A stretch of 64,000 nt of DNA from Anadara kagoshimensis (GCA_021292105.1 CM037868.1:24493908-24557907), one strand, 5' to 3'. Positions 1 through 10,690 are shown, counted from the first letter of the stretch. Numbers and translations are program-made. The notes: generated from the sequence alone by a model not told the origin.

Positions 1-270
1 CACGTAATACCCCCTTAACTTTTGTGCGGAACAGGAATTACCATCGGACATGGAATCATATTGTTTCATGTTTTCCGGTAAAAAAAGATGTTAATCTTGG
101 AATTTGTGTTTATGTTAATCTTTTCCAAAATGACCTACATAAACGTTTGAGGGTGTGTGATTATAATGTTAAAAAAGATGTTAATCCTGGAATTTGTAAT
201 GTTAATCTTTTTCAAAATGGCCTGCATAAACAGGGGGGTGATTATGTGGTGCAGCATTGTACCCCATTGA
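1..270. repeat. MITE-D copy, left end cut by the window
   Basis: The right end (about 246-269) reads GTGGTGCAGCATTGTACCCC and matches the terminal inverted repeats of copies at 11172-11590, 38178-38377 and 63171-63345. The inside has two related segments built around AAAAAAGATGTTAATC. No coding function is visible. Confidence 0.55.
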
Positions 271-760
271 AAAATTTAAAATCCTCCTTGCAAAATATTT
301 TGCTTTTTGTGATAACATGATTTTTGATTTGAGATGCACCACAGAAGGAGCATGTTGCACTTCAAGAATGTTTCAGTTTATGGGGGAAAAATGATTTCCA
401 AATTTTATTTTTGGTTCAATCATAAATTTTGGGGCTTTTCTGACTTTCTGAAAAAGTTGTTGGAACCATGACTTTACCACACAAAAGTCCTGGCAAATTG
501 GGAATTTCAAAATTGAAAATAAAGCTATTTTACCTAAAGACATGCAGTGGAGTAATGGTGTTTTATGCCTCAGTCAAGATATTTTTCACTTGTATTGAGG
601 CGGTCAGTCCTTAGATGATGGGAGGGAAGCAGATTGCCCAAAGAAAACTTTGTATGTTTGGAGAAAAGCAGCAAACCCAGAAAAACTACCCACGTTACCA
701 TTGTTTCTGCAAGCAGACTTTGACACACAGGGACAGATAATTCAAACTCATGTCTAGAAG
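271..760. other. Non-coding, possible decayed SINE
   Basis: AT-rich sequence with no credible exon. About 546-700 resembles a minus-strand SINE tail (TCAAGATATTTTTCACTTGT, then a GGCGGTCAG stretch), strongly diverged. Nothing else is recognisable. Confidence 0.35.
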
Positions 761-980
761 TGTTAGCCAGCCCCTGACCTATCTTTGTAAGAACTCCAAA
801 ACTCCCCAATGTTAGCCAGCCCCTTACCTATCTTTGTAAAAACCCCCCAATGTTAGCCAGCCCCTGACCTCTCTTTGTAAGAACTCCCCAATGTTAGCCA
901 GCCCCTGACCTATCTTTGTAAAAAAAACCCAATGTTAGCCAGCCCCTCACCTATCTTTGTAAGAACTCCCCAAGTATCTT
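761..980. repeat. Tandem repeat, about 41-50 bp unit, 5 copies
   Basis: The unit TGTTAGCCAGCCCCTGACCT followed by ATCTTTGTAAGAACTCCCC starts at about 761, 811, 851, 892 and 933, with small indels. Confidence 0.85.
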
Positions 981-1699
981 TGTAAGAATTCTTTAAAACA
1001 TGCTTGAATGTTTTTTTTTGTTTTTAAATTTGGATGAAAAAAAAAAAAAATTAATTAGCAAACTATGATATACATTATGTGAGCATGAAAATTTTAATTA
1101 GATGATTTTGAGCATGAACAATGCTGTTTTATTATCGGAAAGGTTTATGCACTTATTTTTTTTTATTTATCTATTGGCTTGCCGGCAGTGGAACCCCCGA
1201 CTTTTAGGGGGACGCAGCGGTTTCGAAAAATTGCCAAGTTAGGTAAAAACTAATTTATATAAAGCCAACACTTTGATAGCGCTTAATGGTATACATGCTT
1301 TTCTTATGTTGCTGAATTCTATTTTGTTTCTTATATTTTTAAAAAAAAATTGTTTTTGTTTATTTATTTTTTGCAAATTTTGCATTTGTTAAGTGCTGTT
1401 TATAATTTATTTTAAAGTTTTTCAATTTTTTTTTTAAAACTTGGAAGTCTTTTATTTTTTATATTATATAGTAATGTATATTTAGAGTGTCAGCTGAATT
1501 TTTTGTCCACACCCACGATTATGTTCGATTTTTAGAGATTACGGAAAAGCTAGTGTTAAATTGTGACAATACAATATATGAATGTTTTGGTTATAATGGA
1601 CACATAGATTTAATTTGCTAGTGTATTGCTGTTGTTTTGGGAATGTTAATGGTCAAATTGGAAGATTTTAGTTATTATTCTCTAGGGGAAAATACCTGA
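981..1699. other. Non-coding AT-rich sequence
   Basis: Poly-A and poly-T runs and AT-rich DNA. A GC-richer patch at 1180-1230 contains CCCCCGACTTTTAGGGGG, a short inverted repeat. About 1620-1690 resembles the minus strand of the dispersed repeat at 14290-14520 and 53790-54135. No exon seen. Confidence 0.4.
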
Positions 1700-1926
1700 A
1701 CTGTAAACCGACTTTTATTTGCTTGCGATTAACTCTCGCGTGTCTCGTGATTCGTGAGGACAAAGTATTCATGAAAGTTTATTGTTACATATTTGTTTCG
1801 GAAAATGATTTTATTAATACCAAATGTTCAACTAATTTCCATATTACGAAAGTTAAATAGTCGCAAAATGGTTTTAATAAGAGAATCGTGAAAGTTAATA
1901 TCCGCAAATAAAAATATGTTTACAGT
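1700..1926. repeat. MITE-like element with ACTGTAAAC ends
   Basis: The left end (ACTGTAAACCG, then TTTTATTTGC and ATTAACTCTCG) is inverted at the right end (CGTGAAAGTTAAT, then GCAAATAAAA and GTTTACAGT). The inverted ends mark a short non-autonomous DNA transposon of unknown family. Confidence 0.5.
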
Positions 1927-3706
1927 ATTCAGTAGTAATGTTTTGGCAAAACAAATCACTAGTGCAATGCAGGGATAGATTTTGTTAAGACACATGCAGT
2001 AGGTTTTATAAGTGGAGTTCTCACTGGGGTTCTCACTGGGGTTTCAAAAATAATTCTGCATGTCCCATTTCAAAGACCACCAGATTTTTTCTTTCAGTCC
2101 AGTTGACTTTTCCAGCTGCTAGTCCTTTAGCACAAATTTGAGTTTGAGTGAATTGTTAATTTTGCAGTAAAATTGAAAGCTAGATAAATTTGTGTTAATT
2201 GCTAATTTTGTGGAAAAAAAATTAATAACTAGAATTTTTTTTTACTAGTGTGTAAATTGAAAAGTTCTGTCAGCATAGCAAGTTTGTGACTTTGTTTATT
2301 AAGTGTTGAGCAGTGAAATTGTGTTTTATGTCAATCAAAAGGTAATTCACTTATATCGAGACAGTTAGTTCTTGGATAATGGGGAAACTGGAGTACCAAG
2401 AGATAATTACCATCCTTTGGCCAAAAAAAAAAAAAAAAACTAAAATAAAAAAAAACTAAATGAAATGCTACTTAAAATTAAGAATCAACCCTAAGCAGTG
2501 AGAGGGAGGGGCAGATCTTGACCTGACCTTAACCTTAATGCTCTCCTCACCAGAAGGCGCATAAGGTTGCAAACTCTATCCTTCCATTTCTGTTTGTCTT
2601 TTGTTGCTGCTGTTTGTGTTCCTGATGGGCCATTCAGCAGTGTTTCTTTTTCCGTTGTAGATTTTAGTTTGAGATGCTTACCCATAGGTCAGTGTTTTTC
2701 TCCAGGCACTCTGGTTTTCACCACCATCTCAGAACTGATCGTCTTGTTATAAGTGAAAGACTTTCGATCAGGGCGTTATACACCATTACTCCAGTCTTAA
2801 GAATGAACCAGCCCTTTTGCCACCCCCTCCCCCCCCCTCCCCTTTGACGACTAGTCCTGGGGCATCCTGTTTTGTACCTGTCCATCCATCATCCATTAAT
2901 TCAGCCTTGGGTTCATCTTTAGGCTTTTTATAATCAAATCTCCTACAGTTTTGCTTTCATATCTTTCTGAAACTTGGTACAATTGCAGTATGTTGAATGT
3001 GTGCATGGGACTTTGTACAAATTGATGGCTAACATTTTCCACATTTCACCTGGTGTTGAACTTAGCGCTTCTCCGCATGCACTACAAAAGGCTTTACTGT
3101 AGGGTATACAATTTTGTATATAATCAAAACTCCTGCTACAGTTCCCCTTCAATCATCTTAGAATCCTGCTCTTTTGTTTTACAGATTTTGAAGTTGTGCA
3201 TGTGTCTTTTTTAACTTAATTGTTGATTTTTTTCTGAATTTTACCGGAAATTGGACCAGTGAATTTTTCTGAATTTTTACGGAAATTTGACCTGTGAATT
3301 TTTCTGAATTTTTACGAAATTGGACCAGTGAATTTTTCTGAAATTTTATGGGCATTAGACCTGGGCTTCGATTTTCCACTCATTCTGACGAGTAGAATGT
3401 GTACTTGGAGTGTTGCTGCCCTTGTCACCTATCACAGTGTTGAGTTTAATTTATCAGATAGATAATTTAATTGTACACATTGTGCCTTTCTGTCACAAAT
3501 TATTTTGAAAATTTGTATATATGTCATTGTGGCATGCACAAGCTGTCGTTTCACATTCGAAACTTCACTAAGTGTTTGGTAAAATATTCAAGTGATGATC
3601 CGAGTGCTTTTATGGTGAAACGGAAAGTCCAAGAAAATTGAACAAACTGTGCTGTTTGACTGAAGGAATAATATAATAGATTATTTTGATATATAAATGA
3701 AACTCT
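1927..3706. other. Non-coding sequence with a SINE-2 tail
   Basis: No exon is recognisable. About 2690-2795 matches the 3' part of SINE-2 (CACTCTGGTTTTC through TATAAGTGAAAGA to ACACCATTACTCC). About 3225-3350 has three diverged copies of TGAATTTTTCTGAATTTT. Poly-C runs lie near 2822-2842. Confidence 0.4.
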
Positions 3707-4086
3707 GATATAGGCAAACAACACTGACCTGTATGCTTGACCTTTAATTTAAATACAGTCAAACCTGTGTATAAAGGCCACACAAGGGAACCAGTAAAAG
3801 TGGCCTTTATGGGAAGGTGGTCTTTATATATAGGTTCAAATAATATGAATAAATAACAATTTGGATACAATTCTACTGGCCTTTATAAGCATGACCCTTT
3901 TATAGAGGTGGCCTTTAAGGTAGGTTGGACTAGCACATTTTTTAAAAGGGAAAATATAACATAGTTACTATTAAAAGCATTAACACCTGCATTATATTAA
4001 CTGGGAATCTTGACACTGAATGGTGTGGATACACCTATATGAATATTTCTCATTAAAGGTTTAGCAGGCGGGTCAATGTTAATTAC
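3707..4086. repeat. MITE-B copy, split by a pogo-like MITE
   Basis: The left end GATATAGGCAAACAACACTG and the right end around ATTAAAGGTTTAGCAGGCGG are the diverged terminal inverted repeats seen intact at 59724-59960. A pogo-like MITE at 3756-3932 interrupts it, so MITE-B is the older insertion. Confidence 0.65.
3756..3932. mobile_element. pogo/Tigger-like MITE
   Basis: Begins TA|CAGTCAAACCTG and ends with inverted GGTTGGACTAG (consensus GGTTTGACTG|TA). The CAGT ends and TA target suit the pogo branch of Tc1/mariner. About 177 bp, no coding capacity. Related copies lie at 29388, 32264, 37537, 41562, 53584, 54837 and 56512. Confidence 0.75.
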
Positions 4087-4494
4087 TTTGATGCAGAAAA
4101 TTTGGGGATGTTTGGACATTAAACTCTATCAAACAAAATCTATCTTCTGACCTGTACCATGTATCCTTTTCCTTGTCATGTTTATAAAAGTCAATGACAT
4201 TTTGTTGAATATACAGATTTTCAGATTATAATCCGACTAAAAGTGCACATGTACTTTACTGCCAATGTTGTATCACAACAGTGTGGTGATACAAGATTCT
4301 GTATCATAGGTGTTTGATAAAACTTTTATTTCATCAAATCAAGGAGGAAAATTTGTCTAATGTTAAATAAATGATTTTTTGGCCAACAAGCAGCGGGATC
4401 CAGGGGTGTGAGGGGGCATCCATCAAGTCTTACATACTCAACTTTTGTCTTGTTTTATTGGTGTGCTTTGTATGTGGACAACAGGTTAGTGTAT

Positions 4495-5105
4495 GCATAT
4501 GTTAGAAAAACTGTTACCATGGTTACACAGTATGTATATGTTAGAAAGGCTGTTACCATGGTTACACAGTGTATGTATATGTTAGAAAGGCTGTTACCAT
4601 GATTACACAGTGTACATGTTATAAAAGGACATCTGTTACCATGGTTACACTATTTATTTATATGTTAGAAAGGTGCACCTGTAACCATGGTTACACTGTA
4701 TGTATATGTTAGAAAGGTGCACCTGTTACCATGGTTAAACTGTATGTATATGTTAGAAAAGTGCATCTGTTAACATGGTTACACTATATATATATGTCAG
4801 AAAGGACACCTGTTAACATGGTTAGTTGGTTACACAATGTACGTATATGTTAGAAAGGGGATCTGTTACCATGGTTACACAGTTTACATATATGTTAGAA
4901 AGAGCACCTGTTACCATGGTTACACAGTGTATGTATATGCTAGAAAGGACATCTGTTACCATGGTTACACATTGTATATATATGTCAGAAAGGAAACCTG
5001 TTACCATGGTTACAGTGTATGTATATGTTAAAAAGGGCATCTGTTACCATGGTTACACAGTTTTATATATATGTTAGAAAGAGCATCTGTTACCATTGTT
5101 ACATC
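4495..5105. repeat. 47-bp minisatellite with GTTACCATGGTTAC core
   Basis: About 12 units alternate TATATGTTAGAAAGG with CTGTTACCATGGTTACAC. The core is conserved in most units while spacers vary. ATG-rich reading frames here come from the repeat and are not genes. Confidence 0.9.
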
Positions 5106-6024
5106 ACTGTCTAAAATTTGGCTGAAATTCTTAACTGGCCAGACTCACAAATTTTTTAATGGATGCTACTAGAACTTATAAAAAGAATTTAGAGTTTTGC
5201 ATATCCAGCATGTCATTGTTATACCACTGTATGCTTTTATTTTATTTTTGTAGAAATTTAATTTAAAACTCTATGTTTCACATTCCTGTTTCAAGAAAAA
5301 CAGGACAGATTATGGAAAGGCATTGTCTGTCCATCCATAATCACTTGTCTAGCCTACTCCTGCAACACCACACCGTTGAAGATATTTTTAACTGAACTTT
5401 GTATACATGATAACCAGGATATGATGTATTGCATTTTATGTGCTAGGGGAGGTAACTCGGTGGAATTTTTCAAGAGTTGTGCCCCTTTGAAATTTTGATT
5501 AATGTTTTTTAATCCAGCCAATTCTCCCACACTACTGAACAGGACAAGACATATTATGGGCTAGAGCCTTAGATTTTGCTTCCCTTTTGACTTGGTATAT
5601 ATTTTAGGTTCCTTTTTACTTCACTTATGTGGTTGTTAAATTGCAAAAATGTAAATGGATGAATATTGTTTCACACCTAGTGGCATTCTTGTCATTTGTT
5701 GTTGAATGTCATTTGAATTCAGAGTTCAGTCTAGAAGGGGCCCTTGTACTGTTGCCCCCCAAAATGATAATTTTGCCCCACAAAAATTACTGCCTTTGGC
5801 TCAACCCTGGTCCATCTTTTTTTTTATACGCCCATGTTATATATTTGTGGGTGCAACTAGTCCCCAGTTTTCAAATAATTGCTTTGTAATTTGACATGTA
5901 TGATTGGGTTCATGTGAAGATGTGCATGTCATAAAATGAATGTTCTGCATGCAATTTTAACAAAGTTATTGCCCTTGAAATGACAAAAAGGTCATTTATG
6001 TAGAAAATAACTATCACCAATAAT
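5106..6024. other. Non-coding, dispersed repeat debris
   Basis: No exon seen. About 5440-5490 (GGAGGTAACTCGG through GTGCCCCTTTG) and 5825-5890 (TATACGCCCATG) look like old interspersed repeats, but no second copy in the window confirms them. Confidence 0.3.
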
Positions 6025-6604
6025 TACTCATGTTGGCCCAAGTTTGAAAAACATGGACCCTGATTTTTAAGACCTGGGCCAGGATGAGGCCACCAAATAC
6101 ATTTCTAGCTTTCAGTAAATGATGGCCTTCATCAGCATTATCTTTGATTAACACTCATGTTGGCCCAAGTTTGGAAAACATGGCCCCTGCTTTTCAAGGC
6201 CTGGACCAGGATGAGGCCACCAAATACATTTTTAGCTTTCAGTAAATGATGGCCTTTATCAGCTTCATCTTTGACTTAATACTCATAATGGCACAATTTT
6301 GAAAAACATGGGCCCTGTTTTTTTAAGGCCTGGCCAAGGATAAAGGCACCAAATGCATTTCTAGCTTTCGGTCAGTGTTGGCCTTCATCAGCATTATCTT
6401 TGACTTAACACTCATGTTAGCCCAAGTTTGAAAAACATGGCCTCTGATTTTCAAGGCCTGGACCAGGATGAGGCCACCAAATACATTTCTGATGGCCTTC
6501 ATCAGCATCATCCTTGACTTAATACTCATAATGGCCCAATTTTGAAAAACATGGTCCCTGATTTTGAAGACTTGGACCAGGATGAGGCCACCAAATACAT
6601 TTTT
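6025..6604. repeat. Tandem repeat, about 120-125 bp unit, about 5 copies
   Basis: Each unit has ACTCATGTTGGCCCAAGTTT, AAAACATGG, CCTGGACCAGGATGAGGCCA and ATGGCCTTCATCAGCAT. Copies start near 6025, 6150, 6280, 6405 and 6525 and differ by substitutions and a few deletions. It lies about 310 bp upstream of a gene 1 exon. Confidence 0.85.
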
Positions 6605-6913
6605 TGGATTTAACACTATTTATTACAGCTATTACTTGTTTACAGGCTCAGTGTTTATTTTAGGATTTTTTCAGAAGGCCATTTTCAAAAACTTTCCTTA
6701 AAACACCAAAACATCAATTTTTTTTACATTTAGGTAATTTTTAAACATGACCCACTAAAGACTTCACAAAATAAGATCAATGGCCCAAATGCCGCTCCTA
6801 GAATGGATACTGCATGCTTAAAACTAATATTTAATGCTATGATTTAACAAAATTAGTGTCGGCATTTTTAAAATCATAAGAAAAATTACAGTTTCTATTT
6901 CTGTGTTTTGCAG

Positions 6914-7060
6914 CTCTGAAGCATTCTCCGTCAAAAAAGAAACCAATCGGTATGCGGAAGCCGAATGCTTTATCTGAATCTGAGGGCCAGGATTCCGGAA
7001 AACGACACTCGTCAGAACGAAGTGGAAGAACAATTAGTTTTTCAGAAGATGTTGTACCAG
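6914..7060 (+). CDS. Gene 1, internal exon (first in window): Ser-rich tail, part 1
   Basis: An acceptor TTTTGCAG ends at 6913 and a donor GTAAAG starts at 7061. The exon opens with two bases of a split codon, has 48 full codons and leaves one base, which phases with the next exon. It is rich in Lys, Arg and Ser (LKHSPSKKKPIGMRKP, later RTISFSEDVVPG). RTISF fits the RVxF-type PP1-docking pattern and also a basophilic kinase site; both are weak predictions. There is no hydrophobic segment or cysteine, so I infer a cytoplasmic tail or disordered region. Upstream exons must lie before the window. Family not recognised. Confidence 0.75.
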
Positions 7061-7783
7061 GTAAAGAAGAATTTCAGTCTTTTGTTGCCTTGACAGCAGC
7101 ATTATGATAATAAGAAAAACACCTGCTGCACTATAGCTAAAGGAACTAAAAAAAGACAGGAGAAATGAGTGGAAAATGAACTCATTGAGAGCTTGTGTTA
7201 TTATTCCCCTTTATGCCATCATAAAATTTTAATGTTTAAGATGAACTGGATGTAATTTTGACATTGCATATGTCAAGAAAAAAATTATGTATTTGCTTTC
7301 TCTACCTATTTAATTTTTTTTTTGACGACCCAAAGGTCAATTTTAAACAAAAATGGTTAGAGTAACCCCCTCCTTTCCACACATGCACACACCACAAATA
7401 TTTTGGATTTTACAGTAGTCTGAAGAGTTTGAACTATTATATTTCAACCCATATATTAAATTCATTTGCTTTGTTGTTTTTCTGATATTTCTCAATATGG
7501 ATTATACGTGCAAGTTACTCTGTTTTATATCCCAACCCACACACAATTGAAGTTTAGGTGGGTATGTAGGAATCACCTTGTCTGTCTGTTTCCTGACTGT
7601 TCATACCAATACATGTCCTCTCCATATCTTTAATATCTATAGATGGATTTTTAACAAACTTGGCACAAAAATATACCAACATAAGACAATGTGTCACTTA
7701 CCAAATTTAATGCCTATACATCCCTCTGGACATTGGAGATGGGGTATTTGTCTCTTAAAAAGATTGCTCTTTTTTTATTTCAG
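7061..7783 (+). other. Gene 1 intron with a dispersed repeat
   Basis: The intron runs from GTAAAG to TTTATTTCAG. About 7545-7740 (GTGGGTATGTAGGAATCACC, then ATGGATTTTTAACAAACTTG) is a copy of a dispersed repeat also found at 14525-14770. Confidence 0.6.
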
Positions 7784-7961
7784 GTACAATGGGAGACAGG
7801 CCGGATCTACTTCCAGAAAATTCCACACCTCCACCAACATTCTCCGAGGCTATTGCTTCCAGCTCACATCCTCTCGAGTCTCATAGTTCCCGATCTGAAG
7901 CGTTATATGTCAGATCATACAAATCTAAGTCTCCATCCCCAGAAGGCGGGGAAATCAAACG
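7784..7961 (+). CDS. Gene 1, internal exon: Ser/Pro-rich tail, part 2
   Basis: A strong acceptor (TTTTTTTATTTCAG) precedes 7784 and a consensus donor GTGAGT starts at 7962. The exon completes Gly from the previous exon and encodes GTMGDRPDLLPENSTPPPTF, then SEAIASSSHPLESHSSRSEA and YVRSYKSKSPSPEGGEIK. It ends two bases into an Arg codon. It is polar and Ser/Pro-rich, without domains I recognise. Reading into the intron meets TGA immediately. The 3' two-thirds of this exon plus its donor is tandemly copied downstream in decayed form (7991-8290), so annotation pipelines could misplace the exon end. Confidence 0.82.
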
Positions 7962-7990
7962 GTGAGTATGAACACATGGACACACATACA

Positions 7991-8290
7991 CACACCTCCA
8001 CCAACATTCTCTGAGGCTATTGCTTCCAGCTCACATCCTCTTGAGTCTCATAGTTCCGATCTGAAGCGTTATATGTCAGATCATACAAATCTAAGTCTCC
8101 ATCCCTGAAGGCAGGGGAAATCAAACGGTGAGTATGAACACATGGACACACCTACACACACCTCCACCAACATTCTCGTAGACTATTGCTTCCAGCTCAA
8201 ATTCCCATAACTATTGTATATAGTTCACCATTTGAAGTGAATGCCCACAGAAGGTTGGGGAAATAGGGCGAAATCTCCATCCCCAGGAAG
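7991..8290 (+). pseudogene. Decayed tandem copies of the gene 1 exon at 7784-7961
   Basis: CACACCTCCACCAACATTCT occurs at 7824 inside the real exon, again at 7991 and again at 8157, a period of 166-167 bp. Copy 2 keeps the exon end and its GTGAGT donor but has one-base deletions (TAGTTCCGATC against TAGTTCCCGATC) that break the frame. Copy 3 resembles the exon for about 50 bp and then decays. Neither copy has an acceptor. I infer a local duplication now evolving as intron. Confidence 0.8.
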
Positions 8291-8420
8291 TTGGGAAAAT
8301 TTACCATTTAATAATATACAGTATTTTAAAAATTTGTGCGTGAAGGTTTTCACAAATATAAAAATTTGTTCACCACCAATGATTCGGAATTATTATATAT
8401 AGTGTTGTTGCATGTTTCAG

Positions 8421-8608
8421 ATATGACTATCAAGTCAGTTCTACATTCCAGTCTGGTCATCAGGACTCCTCAGGGGTGGTACCCTATTTACCCAGTATAC
8501 GAGGTTCCCCGCCCTTAAGTATATCGGGGTCAACGCCCACACACACAGAACATACGGAAGGAACACCAAGTTATACAGCATCTAGTCCAAGTTGTTACAG
8601 CGAAAATG
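8421..8608 (+). CDS. Gene 1, internal exon: Ser/Thr-rich tail, part 3
   Basis: The acceptor CATGTTTCAG ends at 8420 and the donor GTGAGT starts at 8609. One base completes the Arg begun upstream, and 62 codons follow: YDYQVSSTFQSGHQDSSGVV, PYLPSIRGSPPLSISGSTPT, then HTEHTEGTPSYTASSPSCYS. One base carries over to the next exon. The composition (Ser, Thr, Pro, scattered Tyr) suggests a disordered signalling tail, and the several Ser-Pro and Thr-Pro pairs could be proline-directed kinase sites. No catalytic motif is seen. Confidence 0.82.
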
Positions 8609-8756
8609 GTGAGTATAGGTGTTACTTAGGTATATTCACCACATCAAAGTCAGATGGGTGTAATGAGATTGTCTTTTTTCATCTGTATGTCTATCCGTCC
8701 TTAAAAATTATTTTCTCTCGAGGTTTAATCAGATATGCATGATCTAATTTTTCTGA

Positions 8757-8871
8757 TACTGTAAATTGGGAAATTTTTGTGCTCGTTTTATTTTGCCGTA
8801 AATTGGCGAGTGAAACAAGTCGCGAAAAATAAGCAGTAATAACTACAGAAAAATTTTCCAATCGACAGTAT
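8757..8871. repeat. Short MITE, TACTGTAAATTGG ends
   Basis: The left end ACTGTAAATTGGGAAATTTT is inverted at the right end as AAAATTTTCCAATCGACAGT. The element is about 115 bp and lies in a gene 1 intron. Confidence 0.7.
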
Positions 8872-8901
8872 AATACACAGATGTTACATGTGATAAGAAC
8901 C

Positions 8902-9162
8902 TGGCCCCAGTTTCACAATCATTCCTTAGCTAAGATTTTCCTTAACGTAAATCTTGCAAAATTTCAAATCTTTATAATTTTGTTAATTTTCAATTTTAGG
9001 AATTTAAAGTGTCATTTTTAAGATCATTTCTAGATTAAAACATTTGCATTTAGTTTTGACAAAAAATATTCACCAGTAGTTCCAAAAAGTGATTAACAAA
9101 ATTTGCTAAATTTAAGTTAAGGAAAATCTTAGCTAAGGAATGATTGTGAAACCGGAGCCTGT
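8902..9162. repeat. MITE-C copy 1, long inverted ends
   Basis: The left end reads CCCCAGTTTCACAATCATTC, then CTTAGCTAAGATTTTCCTTA; the right end is its inverse, ending TTGTGAAACCGGAGCC. The inverted repeats are about 45-50 bp. Other copies lie at 10821-11092, 15111-15582 and, one end only, 40945-41020. Confidence 0.85.
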
Positions 9163-9369
9163 ACATCTGTGATTATTAGTATGATTGGATTGATTTTGCG
9201 GATGGTTCAGAAGTCAGTTTCACAGAAAGTTCTAATTTGCATAATTTCATGAAAAGTTGGAGTGAAGTTAACAGTGTTTTACACCCAAGAATACTGTAAA
9301 TGAATTAATTTTAGTGGTGAACTGATTTATGTGACTACAGGGCTAGTTTAAATGCACCACCAAATTAAG

Positions 9370-10060
9370 AACCTCGGTGGTGGTCTGACCCAAGACTTGA
9401 AAATGGGTAGTGACTTTTCTTTCACCAAGCATTTGGCATTTAGAAATGAAAGGCTTGGGTTGGTTGGTTGGTTGAATGTTTGCTTAACGTCGCATCAGCA
9501 ATTTTTCAGCTATTCGCGACGACAACTATTTAATTAATCTCTATGGATTAATCTATGAACAATTTTTGTGTATGCATGTCAAGTGCGAGTGTGTTGTATG
9601 GTCTGCCTTGTACTAGCGTGCACTCAGGGTGACTTTACCGTGCTAGCTCACATAGTCAGTACACCACAGACAAGCATACCACTCCCCCAGTCCATTATAC
9701 TGATACCAGGTGAATCAGTAAAGACCAACGGCAAGGAAAATTCACTTTCCCACATGTGGTCCGAGCGGGACTCGAACTCACAGTGGTGAGAGACCCTGGA
9801 TTTGAAGACTGACGTCTTATCCATTAGGCCACCGCCCCTCTGAAAGGCTTGGGGGGGGGGGGTGTCCTTCCAAAGAGACCTTAAAAACCTATGCTCCATG
9901 ATGTCAGGGCAGGCATGGCAAGATAAAAAATGCCTTCTGCAAAAGGTCAAAATTTCTGCTACTTCATCTATAGCTGATAATGTCTCGATATAAGTGAAAT
10001 ATTCTTGACTGGGATGTAAAACCCCATTCAATCAATCAATCAATCAATGAATCAATCAAT
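9370..10060 (+). mobile_element. Old SINE-1, interrupted by SINE-3
   Basis: The left part (9389-9459) has GACCCAAGACTTGAAAATGG and the right part (9854-10060) has CTCGATATAAGTGAAATATT and TTCTTGACTGGGATGT, both matching the intact SINE-1 at 49202-49540. The tail is an imperfect (CAAT)n run. The tRNA-like head is lost. Confidence 0.75.
9460..9840 (-). mobile_element. SINE-3, tRNA-headed, with 13-bp target duplication
   Basis: Read on the minus strand, the head near 9840-9757 begins GGGGCGGTGGCCTAATGGAT (box A-like) and contains GAGTTCGAGTCCC (box B). The other end is a (CCAA)n tail. The flanks TGAAAGGCTTGGG at 9447-9459 and 9841-9853 are a 13-bp duplication, as LINE-mediated insertion gives. 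A minus-strand reading frame across it is not a gene. Confidence 0.85.
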
Positions 10061-10084
10061 TAATGTTGTGGGTTTCATTTCTAG

Positions 10085-10407
10085 ATCCAGCAGAGTTACC
10101 GATTGATCGAGAGGAAGGACCATTCGGGGCAGGTACCCCGTCACCGTCAAAATCCCGAACAGAAATCACTAGCAGTACAGAGACTTCTTACACAAGTGCT
10201 GTGGAAAACTTAGAAACTAACGGTGTGGGACCAAATTCTGTGGTGTTTAATGGGAATGTTAAAAGTTCACCTGTTAAGGAGGTCACGGGTCAAAGTTCAA
10301 GACAAAGTTCAAGTGTGACACAAGGACAAATGGATTTAAATTCAGAAAAACCAAGTGAACAAAGTAACAGTGTATTCAGTGAAGAAGAACAAACTAATAC
10401 TGAAATT
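10085..10407 (+). CDS. Gene 1, penultimate exon: acidic Ser/Thr-rich tail, part 4
   Basis: The acceptor TTTCATTTCTAG ends at 10084 and the donor GTAAGT starts at 10408. Two bases complete Asp from the previous exon and 107 codons follow (DPAELPIDREEGPFGAGTPS early, SVFSEEEQTNTEI at the end). The exon finishes in phase 0. The sequence is low in hydrophobics, has Ser/Gln-rich repeats such as SSRQSSS, and becomes acidic at the end. Reading through the donor would add VSIHGNRNITF and stop, an intron-retention alternative that would lose the PDZ-ligand end supplied by the last exon. Confidence 0.82.
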
Positions 10408-10445
10408 GTAAGTATCCATGGTAACAGGAACATAACATTTTAAGT

Positions 10446-10690
10446 TTTTATCCACCACCATTCAAAGAAAAAGGAGGATATGAAATTTAAAGTTACGTTC
10501 TTCTGGACACTTCTTCTACACAATAATTCTCCAAAGCACTATTTTGTGAGCTTGGTGCATCAACATATATAGGAAATGTACATATCATTGACCTGAGTTG
10601 GTTTGCTTATTTTCCTGGGAGTTATGGTCCTTTGAACATTAGAGCAAGTCACAAAAAATTGGCGGGGATCCAAATTCAATGAATTTGCTT
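10446..10690 (+). repeat. Dispersed repeat G
   Basis: Contains CCTGAGTTGGTTTGCTTATT and GGGAGTTATGGTCCTTTGAA. Related copies lie at 11990-12250, 19000-19200 and 34890-35110, all on the same strand. Possibly part of a longer retroelement, but no coding part is visible. Confidence 0.65.

Noticed and set aside
4822..5077. Overlapping frames of repeated VTMVTQ/CYHGYT words on both strands
   Set aside because: 47-bp minisatellite units read in different frames; no coding signal beyond periodicity.
9648..10031. 127-residue open frame on the minus strand
   Set aside because: It runs through SINE-3 and the older SINE-1 it interrupts; the residues follow the tRNA-like head and tail, and there is no start or splice context.
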